Below are positions 1 to 6,399 of a stretch of DNA of 6,406 nt, one piece after another. The notes below the pieces were generated by a model. That model did not search any database, had not been told where the DNA came from, and saw nothing but the letters and a program-made list of their open reading frames with translations. Positions within the stretch are counted from its first letter, which is position 1. Each line of letters opens with the position of its first letter. This stretch comes from Candidatus Nitrosopolaris nunavutensis (GTDB lineage: Archaea; Thermoproteota; Nitrososphaeria; Nitrososphaerales; Nitrososphaeraceae), in the NCBI GenBank assembly GCA_002501855.1, contig DAOM01000345.1:1-6406 (forward strand). The letters run 5' to 3'. The translations under genes were made by a program, and so were the position numbers.

Positions 1-1
1 G

Positions 2-73
2 TTAGATGGGGTCCGTGCTCTGGTTATATCATATGGACAGAAAGTTACAACATTGGCAGTCATCCGTTTTTAG
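2..73 (+). CDS. Possible 3' end of a gene truncated by the window edge
   Basis: The second forward frame is open from the left edge to a TAG at 71-73 and reads as a protein-like tail of 23 residues (begins LDGVRAL, ends LAVIRF) with alternating hydrophobic residues, as in beta strands. A T-rich run overlaps and follows the stop, which would suit an archaeal transcript end. The first frame is also open over this stretch (to a TAA at 76-78), and so short an opening is common by chance. I do not recognise the family. The call rests only on how the residues read and would be settled by the sequence to the left. Confidence 0.25.
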   Translation, partial: LDGVRALVISYGQKVTTLAVIRF

Positions 74-487
74 TTTAAGTAATGACTACAGTAAAGTGCC
101 ATCGCTCAGGTTACTCTGTTATCTATTTTGTTGTTAACAAACCTTCGTGAGAAAGGGTCTTAATTACAGAATGTTTTCGGTTATTTTAGCAGCTTCGGAC
201 TAGAACGCTTTGAGTACTCTGTCCTATACATCCAGTACAGCATTATTTGTAGTTGTATTGTCGTTAGATCCATCTATTGCTGCGTCAAATCTGAACGGCT
301 GAGTGCATATACCTCGGACCTAGATCGATTCTGTGCACTTAAAGTGAAACCTCCCATATCGATATAGGATTCATGTATTATAAGCAGACGCTGACGGCTA
401 TATGAGAGATGCTAGAGAATATTTGCCAAGTGATAGCTTCGTAAGAAGCTCCTATGGTTAAAGATCCGTACGGTAGTTTTAATCTTA
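74..487. other. Gene-poor stretch with no supported gene
   Basis: About 410 bases with frequent stops in all six frames; the best open stretches are about 45 codons and do not look like proteins. No tRNA T-arm motif or rRNA-like segment is visible. GC is about 40% by hand count, similar to the genes here and well above the divergent promoter region near 1920-2040 (about 27%). It contains an imperfect palindrome at 352-369, a hairpin with a 4-base loop at 435-450 and an 8-bp palindrome (CCGTACGG) at 466-473. It could be decayed coding DNA, the 3' region of the SelD-like transcript, or an unrecognised non-coding RNA; none of these can be shown from the sequence alone. Confidence 0.5.
435..450. 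other. Perfect 6-bp hairpin 3' of the SelD-like gene
   Basis: AGCTTC and GAAGCT form a perfect 6-bp stem around a GTAA loop, which is a GNRA-type tetraloop if transcribed from the plus strand. A further short pairing (GCCA at 425-428 with TGGT at 455-458, one G-U) could extend it across an internal loop. It lies about 38 nt beyond the stop of the minus-strand gene, so it could mark that transcript's 3' end, but no T-run follows it on either strand. It is not called a terminator. Confidence 0.3.
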
Positions 488-1891
488 CTACTTTGCCTCT
501 GGTTGTGTTAAGGAATTTAGTCTGGCAAGTTTTGATTTGGAGGCAATATACTGGGTAATATCTTTTTCAGTCGTCACGGCAGGCCTTTCCTTCTTTGCGA
601 AGAATCCGATTATTGTTGGTTCAAAGTTGTGTTTTCGCAGATCATCTACAACCAAACTTGCTACGTCCTTTGTTGCAACTATAAGATGACAGCCGTTGGA
701 AGAGGCAGTTGCATTTTCAATTAGCAATTCCTTTGTTGCAAACTTGCCGATTTCTTCATACTTCATTGGAAGCTCGTTAATTACAATGTGAGAGTTCGTC
801 AGTTCTGCAAGTTTTCCTATGGCAAAGAAACCTTCTGTGGTAACAGGATGAACAGCCGTTATATTCGTATTCTTGTCATATGCCATACCAAAATCAGGAC
901 AATATTTTGATATTACTTTTCCTAGTGAAAAGTGCGGTTCACTTAGACTTTTTATGGTTTCATCTTTTGCAGCAGAAAGAACATCTAACGAAATGCCGTT
1001 TTCCTCAAATTTGACTATATTATTATGATCCATTTGTGTTAACATGTATAGGCTTAAAGCTGGCATCGCTCCCATTTTACTTGAAAGAATAATTTGCATG
1101 CCTTCCTCCACTTGATCGTATCTTGTAGGTAATTCTTTTACAGTGTTTGCAATTGCAGTTGTACCAAAAAAGAGATTGCCAATCTTAATGGAACTGTAGT
1201 CTTCCATAGCTATATTATAACGAGAAGTAAATGAATCAAGATTTATTCTAATCTTGTCAAGCATCTGTTCGGTAGGCGCATCATATACAGGAAACAATTT
1301 GAATCCTAATGTGCATCCGAGGAGATTGAGATTTTCCATTCCGGCCGTCAATGCAATGTTGCTGTGAATTTCAGATTCTGGTCTCTGCGTCGGGTCAGTT
1401 ATTTGTGTCACAGAGTTATTAGCAGATGTATATCCTACTTTGTCGCCTCTGTGTAACTGTATATAATCTAGAAGTGCAAATTGGGCTTCACGACGGGTTG
1501 TCAAAGCCATGGTGTTTTTTCTTATGCACACCTTTGAATGAAAAGTGTTGAAGAACTTTTGAACTGCTCCTGAGAGTAATGCTGGATCATAACCTAGAAC
1601 AGTATGAATGCGGAAGATTGAAAGTGCTCGTTTAATTTCAACTTCCTTTTCAATCACAGGATTTTCGAAATTGTATACTCTTCGAGTAAGCTCAGGGATC
1701 TTTCCCTCTGTATAATAAAAACTATCAAACCAGCTAGGTGTTAGCTTTATATTACTTCTTTTGACCTCTTTTAATGAATCTTGTAGGATATAACTATCTA
1801 CTTCATTCGAGCAGGTTGGGATCCAGCGTAAGGGATCAAAACCAAGTTGTTGATATTCTTCCACTAATCTCCAAAAGTTTTCACTCATCAT
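488..1891 (-). CDS. SelD/PurM-superfamily (AIR synthase-related) protein, function unknown
   Basis: A 467-residue protein starting with two ATGs; GTGAT lies 2 nt before the first, matching part of the archaeal Shine-Dalgarno sequence. Residues about 178-282 resemble the AIR synthase N-terminal domain as seen in SelD: a SNIALTAGMENLNLLG segment where SelD has its NALSDVYAMGG segment, then an EEGMQIILSSKMG stretch where SelD has GD-LxLTKPLG. Residues about 345-431 resemble the C-terminal domain: HPVTTEGFFAIGKLAEL, then ATASSNGCHLIVA, then a closing IIGFF strand. Known members bind ATP and make selenophosphate, AIR, thiamine pyrophosphate or the HypE cyano group. The first 150 or so residues have no counterpart I recognise, and SelD is usually only about 330-350 residues. 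The SelD GCxxK motif is absent, and the Asp expected in the HD-ATEGG/DVTG motif reads as Pro349, so selenophosphate synthesis is doubtful. It is divergent from the sulfate genes. Superfamily is fairly sure, function is not. Confidence 0.65.
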   Translation of the reverse strand: MMSENFWRLVEEYQQLGFDPLRWIPTCSNEVDSYILQDSLKEVKRSNIKLTPSWFDSFYYTEGKIPELTRRVYNFENPVIEKEVEIKRALSIFRIHTVLGYDPALLSGAVQKFFNTFHSKVCIRKNTMALTTRREAQFALLDYIQLHRGDKVGYTSANNSVTQITDPTQRPESEIHSNIALTAGMENLNLLGCTLGFKLFPVYDAPTEQMLDKIRINLDSFTSRYNIAMEDYSSIKIGNLFFGTTAIANTVKELPTRYDQVEEGMQIILSSKMGAMPALSLYMLTQMDHNNIVKFEENGISLDVLSAAKDETIKSLSEPHFSLGKVISKYCPDFGMAYDKNTNITAVHPVTTEGFFAIGKLAELTNSHIVINELPMKYEEIGKFATKELLIENATASSNGCHLIVATKDVASLVVDDLRKHNFEPTIIGFFAKKERPAVTTEKDITQYIASKSKLARLNSLTQPEAK

Positions 1892-1923
1892 AGATCACTC
1901 AGACAATCCTGTTTATTATACGA

Positions 1924-1932
1924 TTATATAGA
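1924..1932 (-). promoter_or_regulatory. Candidate TATA box for the SelD-like gene
   Basis: On the minus strand this reads CTATATAAT, centred about 37 nt before the first ATG at 1891. With the usual archaeal spacing of about 25 nt from box to transcription start, the leader would be near 10 nt. No alternative TA-rich element sits at a better distance. This is inference from position and composition only. Confidence 0.4.
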
Positions 1933-2012
1933 AGTACACTTATTAATAAACGAAACTTCACAGTATAATTTAATAAATTTTCAAAAATCAGACTGAGATA
2001 ATAAAATATAGT

Positions 2013-2031
2013 AGAGTTACTCGGCAACTCT
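2013..2031. promoter_or_regulatory. Dyad AGAGTT-N7-AACTCT between divergent promoters
   Basis: Perfect 6-bp inverted repeats separated by seven bases, centred near 2022, between the two candidate TATA boxes. It lies about 80 bp upstream of the cysH box and about 95 bp from the SelD-like box. Size and symmetry fit a dimeric repressor or activator site, and it is a local GC peak in very AT-rich DNA. No regulator gene is in the window, so its role is a guess. Confidence 0.25.
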
Positions 2032-2092
2032 TTCTTCGAAAAAATCACTCATGACGTAGAGGAATTTAGGTTTAGTCAATTTAAAACACAAA

Positions 2093-2102
2093 TAATTATA
2101 AG
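2093..2102 (+). promoter_or_regulatory. Candidate TATA box for cysH-sat
   Basis: TAATTATAAG is a good archaeal box A candidate. With about 25 nt to the start site, transcription would begin around 2122-2126. That is on top of the GTG at 2125 and leaves a leader of about 18 nt to the ATG at 2143, so it favours the ATG as the real start of cysH. Confidence 0.45.
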
Positions 2103-2142
2103 CCTACTATGCTTACAATCATCTGTGATAGGAAAAGAGGCT

Positions 2143-2886
2143 ATGGAATCAAAGCCGACTATTCCTCAGCTGAGGCAAATCGCACTGCAGATGGAAAATC
2201 AATCTGCGCGAGAAGTCTTACGATGGGCGGTGGATACTTACGGATTAAGAATCGGCCTAGCATCAAGTTTCGGTCCGGAAGATGTTGTTCTCATTGATAT
2301 TATGATAAAAATTAACAAAGAGAAAACTAGAATTTTCACCTTGGATACGGGGCGGCTAAATCAGGAAACTTATGATTTAATGGATACAATTCGCAAGAAA
2401 TACGCTATTCAGATTGATGTATTTTTTCCGGAGCAGAAAGAGGTTGAACAGATGGTTCAAATAAAAGGCATGAACCTAATGTATGAAAGCGTCGAAAATC
2501 GAAAACTTTGCTGTGAAATTAGAAAAGTACATTCTCTTAACAGGGCGTTAAGTAAACTCGACGGTTGGATTACAGGTTTAAGAAGAGAGCAAGCAACTAC
2601 AAGAACCCACATTCAGAAGGTAGAAATTGATTCTTCCCATAACAACATCGTTAAAGTCAATCCAGTGGCAGATTGGACTAATGAAATGGTCTGGGATTAT
2701 ATTCATAAAAATAGCGTTCCTTACAATAAGTTGCACGATATTGGTTATATGAGCATCGGCTGCGAGCCATGTACAAGAGCAGTCCCTCCTAATGAGGATC
2801 CCAGGTCTGGAAGATGGTGGTGGGAAACTGGTACAGATAAAGAATGTGGACTACATTGGGACGATAATAAACAATCCAAAAAATAG
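2143..2886 (+). CDS. cysH: Phosphoadenosine/adenosine phosphosulfate reductase, iron-sulfur (APS) type
   Basis: Reduces adenylylated sulfate to sulfite with a thioredoxin-type donor in the cytoplasm, the second step of sulfate assimilation. In the 247-residue form the nucleotide-binding motif SSFGPED is at 41-47, DTGR at 68-71, GLRREQ at 145-150, and the catalytic Cys is C235 in the C-terminal ECGLH. Paired cysteines C123-C124 (LCCEIRK) and C207-C210 (GCEPCTR) are the four [4Fe-4S] ligands that in this family mark enzymes using APS rather than PAPS. I chose the ATG at 2143: AGAGG lies just before it, and the TATA box places transcription start near 2122-2126. A GTG at 2125 would add six residues. 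The stop is 8 nt before sat, so the two are very likely one operon. Family assignment is firm; APS preference is inferred from the cysteines. Confidence 0.95.
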   Translation: MESKPTIPQLRQIALQMENQSAREVLRWAVDTYGLRIGLASSFGPEDVVLIDIMIKINKEKTRIFTLDTGRLNQETYDLMDTIRKKYAIQIDVFFPEQKEVEQMVQIKGMNLMYESVENRKLCCEIRKVHSLNRALSKLDGWITGLRREQATTRTHIQKVEIDSSHNNIVKVNPVADWTNEMVWDYIHKNSVPYNKLHDIGYMSIGCEPCTRAVPPNEDPRSGRWWWETGTDKECGLHWDDNKQSKK

Positions 2887-2894
2887 GGAATATT

Positions 2895-4043
2895 TTGACT
2901 AATGTTAGTAGTATACCTCGCCCACATGGAGGTAAACTAATAAGCAGATTTGCTTCTACCAAGAAGAATATTGATGGAGTGTTTTCAATTGACGTCAATA
3001 ACGATCTTAGAAATGACATTGAGAATATTGCGGATGGTATTTTTAGCCCTTTGGAGGGGTTTGTTGGACAAGATGACTTCCAAGGCATCGTAAAATCTGG
3101 TCGCTTAACGAATGGGTTGGCTTGGACTATCCCTATAATATTAGATGTTGATGACCAAACAGCAAGGCAGATGAAGGATGCTGGTGAAGTTATGTTAAGA
3201 ACTGGTAATGAACATTTTGGAGTTATAGATGTCGAAGAAATTTATTCTTATGATAAAACCTCTGTTGCAAGAGCTATCTACCAAACAAATGATCTAAGGC
3301 ATCCAGGCGTTATGAAAGTGATAGGATTGAAAGATCGACTTATCGGAGGCAACATTCAAGTCTTAATGAGAATCCCTCAGTCACCATTAAGAAAGTTTAG
3401 ACTGAATCCCTTTGAAACTAGATCAGAAATTCAGAAGAGAGGATGGAAAACTGTGGTTGGTTTTCAAACAAGAAACGTTCCACATGTTGCTCATGAAATG
3501 TTGCAAAAGACTGCCATGAATATTTATGATGGATTGTTTGTAAATCCATTGATTGGCAAAAAAAAGTCTGGTGATTTCAAAGATGAGGTGATTGTAAGAA
3601 CTTATGAGACACTTATAGAAAACTATTATCCCAAGAGTAGGACTATGTTTGGAACCCTTCATACCGAGATGAGGTACGCTGGGCCTAAGGAAGCAATTCA
3701 TCATGCCATTATGAGAAAGAATTTTGGATGTTCTCACTTTATCATTGGAAGGGATCATGCAGGAGTTGGAGACTATTATAATCCTTTTGCAGCGCATGAC
3801 ATCTTCAGTGATTATCCGGATCTCGAAATTGAACCACTATTCTTTCCTTCGTTTTACTACTGCAATAAATGCTTGAGCTACGCAAATGAAAGAAATTGTC
3901 CGCACGGATCAGAATTCAGAGAAGAGTTAAGCGGTACAAAGATGAGAAAAATGGTTAGTTGTGGTGAAATTCCTGCAGGGCACTTGATGAGACCAGAAAT
4001 CTCAAAGTTGATCAAATCTTATAAGGAGCCATTCGTAACCTAA
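2895..4043 (+). CDS. sat: Sulfate adenylyltransferase (ATP sulfurylase)
   Basis: Makes APS and pyrophosphate from ATP and sulfate, the entry step of sulfate assimilation. The 382 residues match the usual length of prokaryotic single-domain Sat. The N-terminal HGGKLISR motif is at 11-18; the active-site QTRNVPHVAHE at 191-201 carries the two histidines of the HxxH nucleotide-binding motif; GRDHAGVG is at 285-292; SGTKMRKM is at 346-353. C323, C326, C335 and H337 form a likely zinc site, as in zinc-containing bacterial and archaeal Sat. No APS kinase domain is fused. The start is TTG, 8 nt after the cysH stop; no in-frame ATG or GTG lies near it and the HGGK motif needs this start or one very close. 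The ribosome signal is weak (AGGGA overlapping the cysH stop), suggesting translational coupling. With cysH downstream in the pathway, the assimilatory direction is most likely. Confidence 0.97.
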   Translation: MTNVSSIPRPHGGKLISRFASTKKNIDGVFSIDVNNDLRNDIENIADGIFSPLEGFVGQDDFQGIVKSGRLTNGLAWTIPIILDVDDQTARQMKDAGEVMLRTGNEHFGVIDVEEIYSYDKTSVARAIYQTNDLRHPGVMKVIGLKDRLIGGNIQVLMRIPQSPLRKFRLNPFETRSEIQKRGWKTVVGFQTRNVPHVAHEMLQKTAMNIYDGLFVNPLIGKKKSGDFKDEVIVRTYETLIENYYPKSRTMFGTLHTEMRYAGPKEAIHHAIMRKNFGCSHFIIGRDHAGVGDYYNPFAAHDIFSDYPDLEIEPLFFPSFYYCNKCLSYANERNCPHGSEFREELSGTKMRKMVSCGEIPAGHLMRPEISKLIKSYKEPFVT

Positions 4044-4558
4044 GCCTAAATAAACTTCCGGCGAAACTGGAGATATCCATCTCAGTCAACGTAAGTGGAA
4101 GCGGGTTTATAATGAGTATAGCCGGGAAGGCTCTACAGAGTATATCCACTCCATAATCGGTTTTACAAGGATGTAAAATACTCTGGGCCGATAATTCTAA
4201 TAAACAATATCGATATGTCGCGTGTACGTTATTGACGAAGCACGCATAGACTTCGCATTTAACTACAAGCAATTATTAGATGATAACATCTCTACATAAC
4301 TAAGAAGAGCATTCGCTCCTCAGATGGAATTGACCTTTACTTGACAATGTAGGTGGAAAACATTTGGAACATGAAAACATTCGCTAGAATTGTACTTTAT
4401 GGAAAGATTTCTCAATATAATGATACCTCTGCAACACATGGTCCAGCGAATATATTCATAGCAATTACGAAATTATAGCAAAGCTTCAGGCATACGTTTA
4501 TCAAGATTAAATACTTTATTATTCATAAATTGGTAACGCAAAAGTATCATATACAGAC
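4044..4558. other. Gene-poor stretch between sat and the P450 gene
   Basis: About 515 bases without a convincing gene. Over 4081-4500 the GC is about 37% by hand count, near that of the genes; only the last 58 bases before the P450 start drop to about 23%, as expected for a promoter. It contains the 10-bp palindrome ATATCGATAT at 4207-4216, an imperfect stem candidate at 4220-4245 (GCGTG/CACGC enclosing CGT/ACG), and an 8-base direct repeat CATTCGCT at 4310-4317 and 4378-4385. A 35-codon open frame starts at 4371 but has no support. The stretch may hold sat's 3' untranslated region, a small RNA or remains of a decayed gene. Confidence 0.5.
4506..4530 (+). promoter_or_regulatory. AT-rich candidate promoter for the P450 gene
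   Basis: The AT-rich segment containing AAATACTTTATTATT ends about 30 nt before the ATG at 4559. Box A would centre near 4512-4518 and transcription would start near 4537-4545, giving a short leader. No Shine-Dalgarno sequence precedes the ATG, which fits short-leader or leaderless archaeal messages. The exact box is uncertain. Confidence 0.35.
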
Positions 4559-5947
4559 ATGAAGCGCGCAACTTCTATGGATTATCCACCTGGTCCCACC
4601 CAGAAGTTACCGTTGTTCCAATTTCTTAATTTTCTAAGAGATCCTATTGGAGTACTGGTTGATATCTCAAGATATGGAGACATTTCTCATTTTAAATTTG
4701 GGAACCAACACATCTATTTCCTTAACCATCCAGACTACATTAGAGACGTATTAGTAACTTACAATACCAACTTCATAAAAAGTCGCGGATTACAATTGAC
4801 AAAGAAAGTGTTGGGAGAGGGATTGTTAACGAGTGAAGGGACCACCCATCGTAACCAGCGGCAGCTAATACATCCTGCTTTTAATCAAGACAGGTTAACA
4901 ACCTATGCAACCACTATGACAGAATATATTTTGCGTATATCTAATCGTTGGAAAGACGATGATACATTGGATGTACATAAAGAATTTATGCAGCTAACGC
5001 TGGCTATTGTTTGTAAGGCTTTATTTGGTTTTGATATTGAATCAGAAGCTGAAGAGATTGGTGACCACGTCACGACTCTTGTGGAATATTTCAACCGTGC
5101 TAGAATGCCGTTAGGTGAGCTTATTGAAAAGCTACCTCTACCAAGCAATAGACGCTTTCACTATGCTAAGAAGCAGCTAGATACACTAATTTATCGTATA
5201 ATCAATGAGCACCAAAGCACCCGCATTACCCACGTAAAGGATTTGCCTCGTCATAATCATCATGGCGATCTAATATCCATCATGCTTGCAAACAAGAACA
5301 TTACCTCTGACAATGGGAACTACGTTAACTCAAAATTGCTAAGAGACAATGTTATCACGATTTTTTTGGCTGGACATGAGACTGTAGCCAATGCATTAAC
5401 ATGGACTTTTTACCTTCTCTCTCAAAACAATAGAGAAGAAGAGAAGCTTTATGAAGAGATTGATTCAATTCTTGGCAACGATCGGCTTCCAACAGCTGCG
5501 GACATATCGAAGTTAGAATTTATAGGAAAAGTCCTTTCAGAGTCTATGCGACTTTATCCTCCAGCGTGGGCCATAGGCCGTCAAGCAATACAAGATTGTA
5601 AGCTTGGAGGGTATACCATACCTGCTGGCTCGACAATTCTAATGAGTCAATATTTGATGCATCGTGATAAACGCTTTTTCCCTGAACCTGGAAGATTTAA
5701 TCCTGAACGCTGGAATAGTGAGACAAGAACAAATTTGCCCAGGTTTAGCTACTTTCCATTTGGCGGTGGTCCCAGGGCTTGTATTGGGGAGCCATTTGCA
5801 TTGACTGAGAGTATACTAGCGATCGCTATTATCGTTAGGAGATGGAAGATGAAACTAGAATTAGGTCATCCAATTGTGCTCCAACCACTTGTCACATTGC
5901 GCCCCAAATATGGTATGCGCATGAGGCTAATACGAAGAAATGCGTAG
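4559..5947 (+). CDS. Cytochrome P450
   Basis: A complete 462-residue heme monooxygenase. The I-helix oxygen-activation motif AGHET is at 271-275, the ExxR pair is ESMR at 328-331, the PERF-type motif is FNPERW at 380-385, and the heme loop FPFGGGPRACIG at 400-410 places the thiolate ligand at C408. The C-helix has HRNQR at 97-101, where many P450s have WxxxR; His for Trp occurs in some bacterial relatives. A proline-rich YPPGP at 9-13 starts the catalytic domain with no membrane anchor, so the enzyme should be soluble. The residue after the conserved Thr is Val276 rather than Thr or Ser. Overall it resembles bacterial P450s related to the CYP4/CYP102 side of the family. No ferredoxin or reductase gene is nearby. 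ATG 4559 is used; a second ATG at 4577 would remove six residues. Substrate is unknown and acquisition from bacteria is plausible. Confidence 0.96.
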   Translation: MKRATSMDYPPGPTQKLPLFQFLNFLRDPIGVLVDISRYGDISHFKFGNQHIYFLNHPDYIRDVLVTYNTNFIKSRGLQLTKKVLGEGLLTSEGTTHRNQRQLIHPAFNQDRLTTYATTMTEYILRISNRWKDDDTLDVHKEFMQLTLAIVCKALFGFDIESEAEEIGDHVTTLVEYFNRARMPLGELIEKLPLPSNRRFHYAKKQLDTLIYRIINEHQSTRITHVKDLPRHNHHGDLISIMLANKNITSDNGNYVNSKLLRDNVITIFLAGHETVANALTWTFYLLSQNNREEEKLYEEIDSILGNDRLPTAADISKLEFIGKVLSESMRLYPPAWAIGRQAIQDCKLGGYTIPAGSTILMSQYLMHRDKRFFPEPGRFNPERWNSETRTNLPRFSYFPFGGGPRACIGEPFALTESILAIAIIVRRWKMKLELGHPIVLQPLVTLRPKYGMRMRLIRRNA

Positions 5948-5965
5948 ATTTGCAGATCGTTTAAC

Positions 5966-5995
5966 ATCAGAAGATGGTAGATAACTATTTCTGAT
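5966..5995. terminator. Stem-loop in the convergent gap
   Basis: ATCAGAA at 5966-5972 pairs perfectly with TTCTGAT at 5989-5995. An inner GTAG/CTAT stem (one G-U pair) closes an ATAA loop at 5981-5984, with a 4-nt bulge at 5973-5976. It sits midway in the 71-bp gap between the P450 stop and the stop of the opposing small gene, so it may mark the 3' ends of both messages. No clear T-run follows the stem on either strand, so it is not a classic intrinsic terminator. Confidence 0.3.
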
Positions 5996-6018
5996 CTTAA
6001 AAATGCAATCCATCTCAC

Positions 6019-6399
6019 TCATCTTCCACTCCCAGGAAGTCCAAGGACTTTTGTTGGTGAACGATAATCGCCCTGAACCACTATTCCCTCATTGGTAGAT
6101 ATTTTTACAATAGTTATATTAGTATCTGGTTTGGGAGAAAAAAAGTATGTTTGACCTGGATCTAGAAAGCTTAGATGTTGAGTATCATTCTTTGCTAGGA
6201 CAACTGTGATCCCTGTAAGCTGACTCAATCCAACATTATTAACCCTAACACGGTATTGGATACCTGCCATATCAGTAGTGTCCTTAGTTGGATCGAGTTC
6301 GAGAGCATATTTGGGCTTATTTATTTGTGTAGAGTAATAGTAGAGAGATATCAAACCGGCAGCTGCTAGTATTATTAAGTAGTATACAGTTCTTTTCAT
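6019..6399 (-). CDS. Small membrane-anchored beta-rich protein, hypothetical
   Basis: A 126-residue protein. Residues 1-3 (MKR) are positively charged and 4-23 form one hydrophobic helix, an uncleaved anchor or signal peptide, so the rest should lie outside the membrane. Residues 32-112 alternate hydrophobic and polar residues in strand-like runs (YRVRVNNVG, GITVVLA, ITIVKIS) with turns such as DPGQ at 80-83, resembling small Ig-like/CARDB-type folds. The end is Gly/Pro/Arg-rich (ending LPGSGR). No cysteines or catalytic motif are visible. AGG lies 2 nt before the ATG, which fixes the start. It converges on the P450 gene, so shared function is not implied. I cannot name the family; similar small anchored proteins occur in thaumarchaea, as I recall. 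The fold is inferred from pattern only. Confidence 0.8.
   Translation of the reverse strand: MKRTVYYLIILAAAGLISLYYYSTQINKPKYALELDPTKDTTDMAGIQYRVRVNNVGLSQLTGITVVLAKNDTQHLSFLDPGQTYFFSPKPDTNITIVKISTNEGIVVQGDYRSPTKVLGLPGSGR

Noticed and set aside
6..143. 45-codon plus-strand open frame near the left edge
   Set aside because: The residue content looks random (Trp, Cys, Leu-rich end), and it overlaps a better candidate frame at 2-73.
301..341. Inverted repeat AGTGCA/TGCACT with a loop of about 29 bases, considered as a tRNA or RNA stem
   Set aside because: Only six pairs, no cloverleaf arms and no GGTTC-type T-arm motif nearby.
1894..2051. 8-base direct repeat ATCACTCA at 1894-1901 and 2044-2051
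   Set aside because: Short, not symmetric, and partly similar to coding sequence nearby (TCACTCAT at 1881-1888); compatible with chance.
2125..2142. GTG at 2125 as the start of cysH
   Set aside because: The likely transcription start falls on or near it, and the ATG at 2143 has AGAGG just upstream. The GTG cannot be fully excluded.
3423..3797. 124-codon minus-strand open frame inside sat
   Set aside because: Antisense shadow of a strongly conserved enzyme region containing the QTRN and GRDH motifs.
4012..4272. Minus-strand open frame of 86 codons overlapping the end of sat
   Set aside because: It is Cys-rich, without a recognisable motif, overlaps the conserved C-terminus of Sat on the opposite strand, and lacks a promoter or ribosome site.
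4371..4478. 35-codon plus-strand open frame (starts MKTFARIV) with GGAAC before the ATG
   Set aside because: Too short to distinguish from chance, with no ribosome site of the usual form and no recognisable family. It is noted as a possible micro-ORF only.
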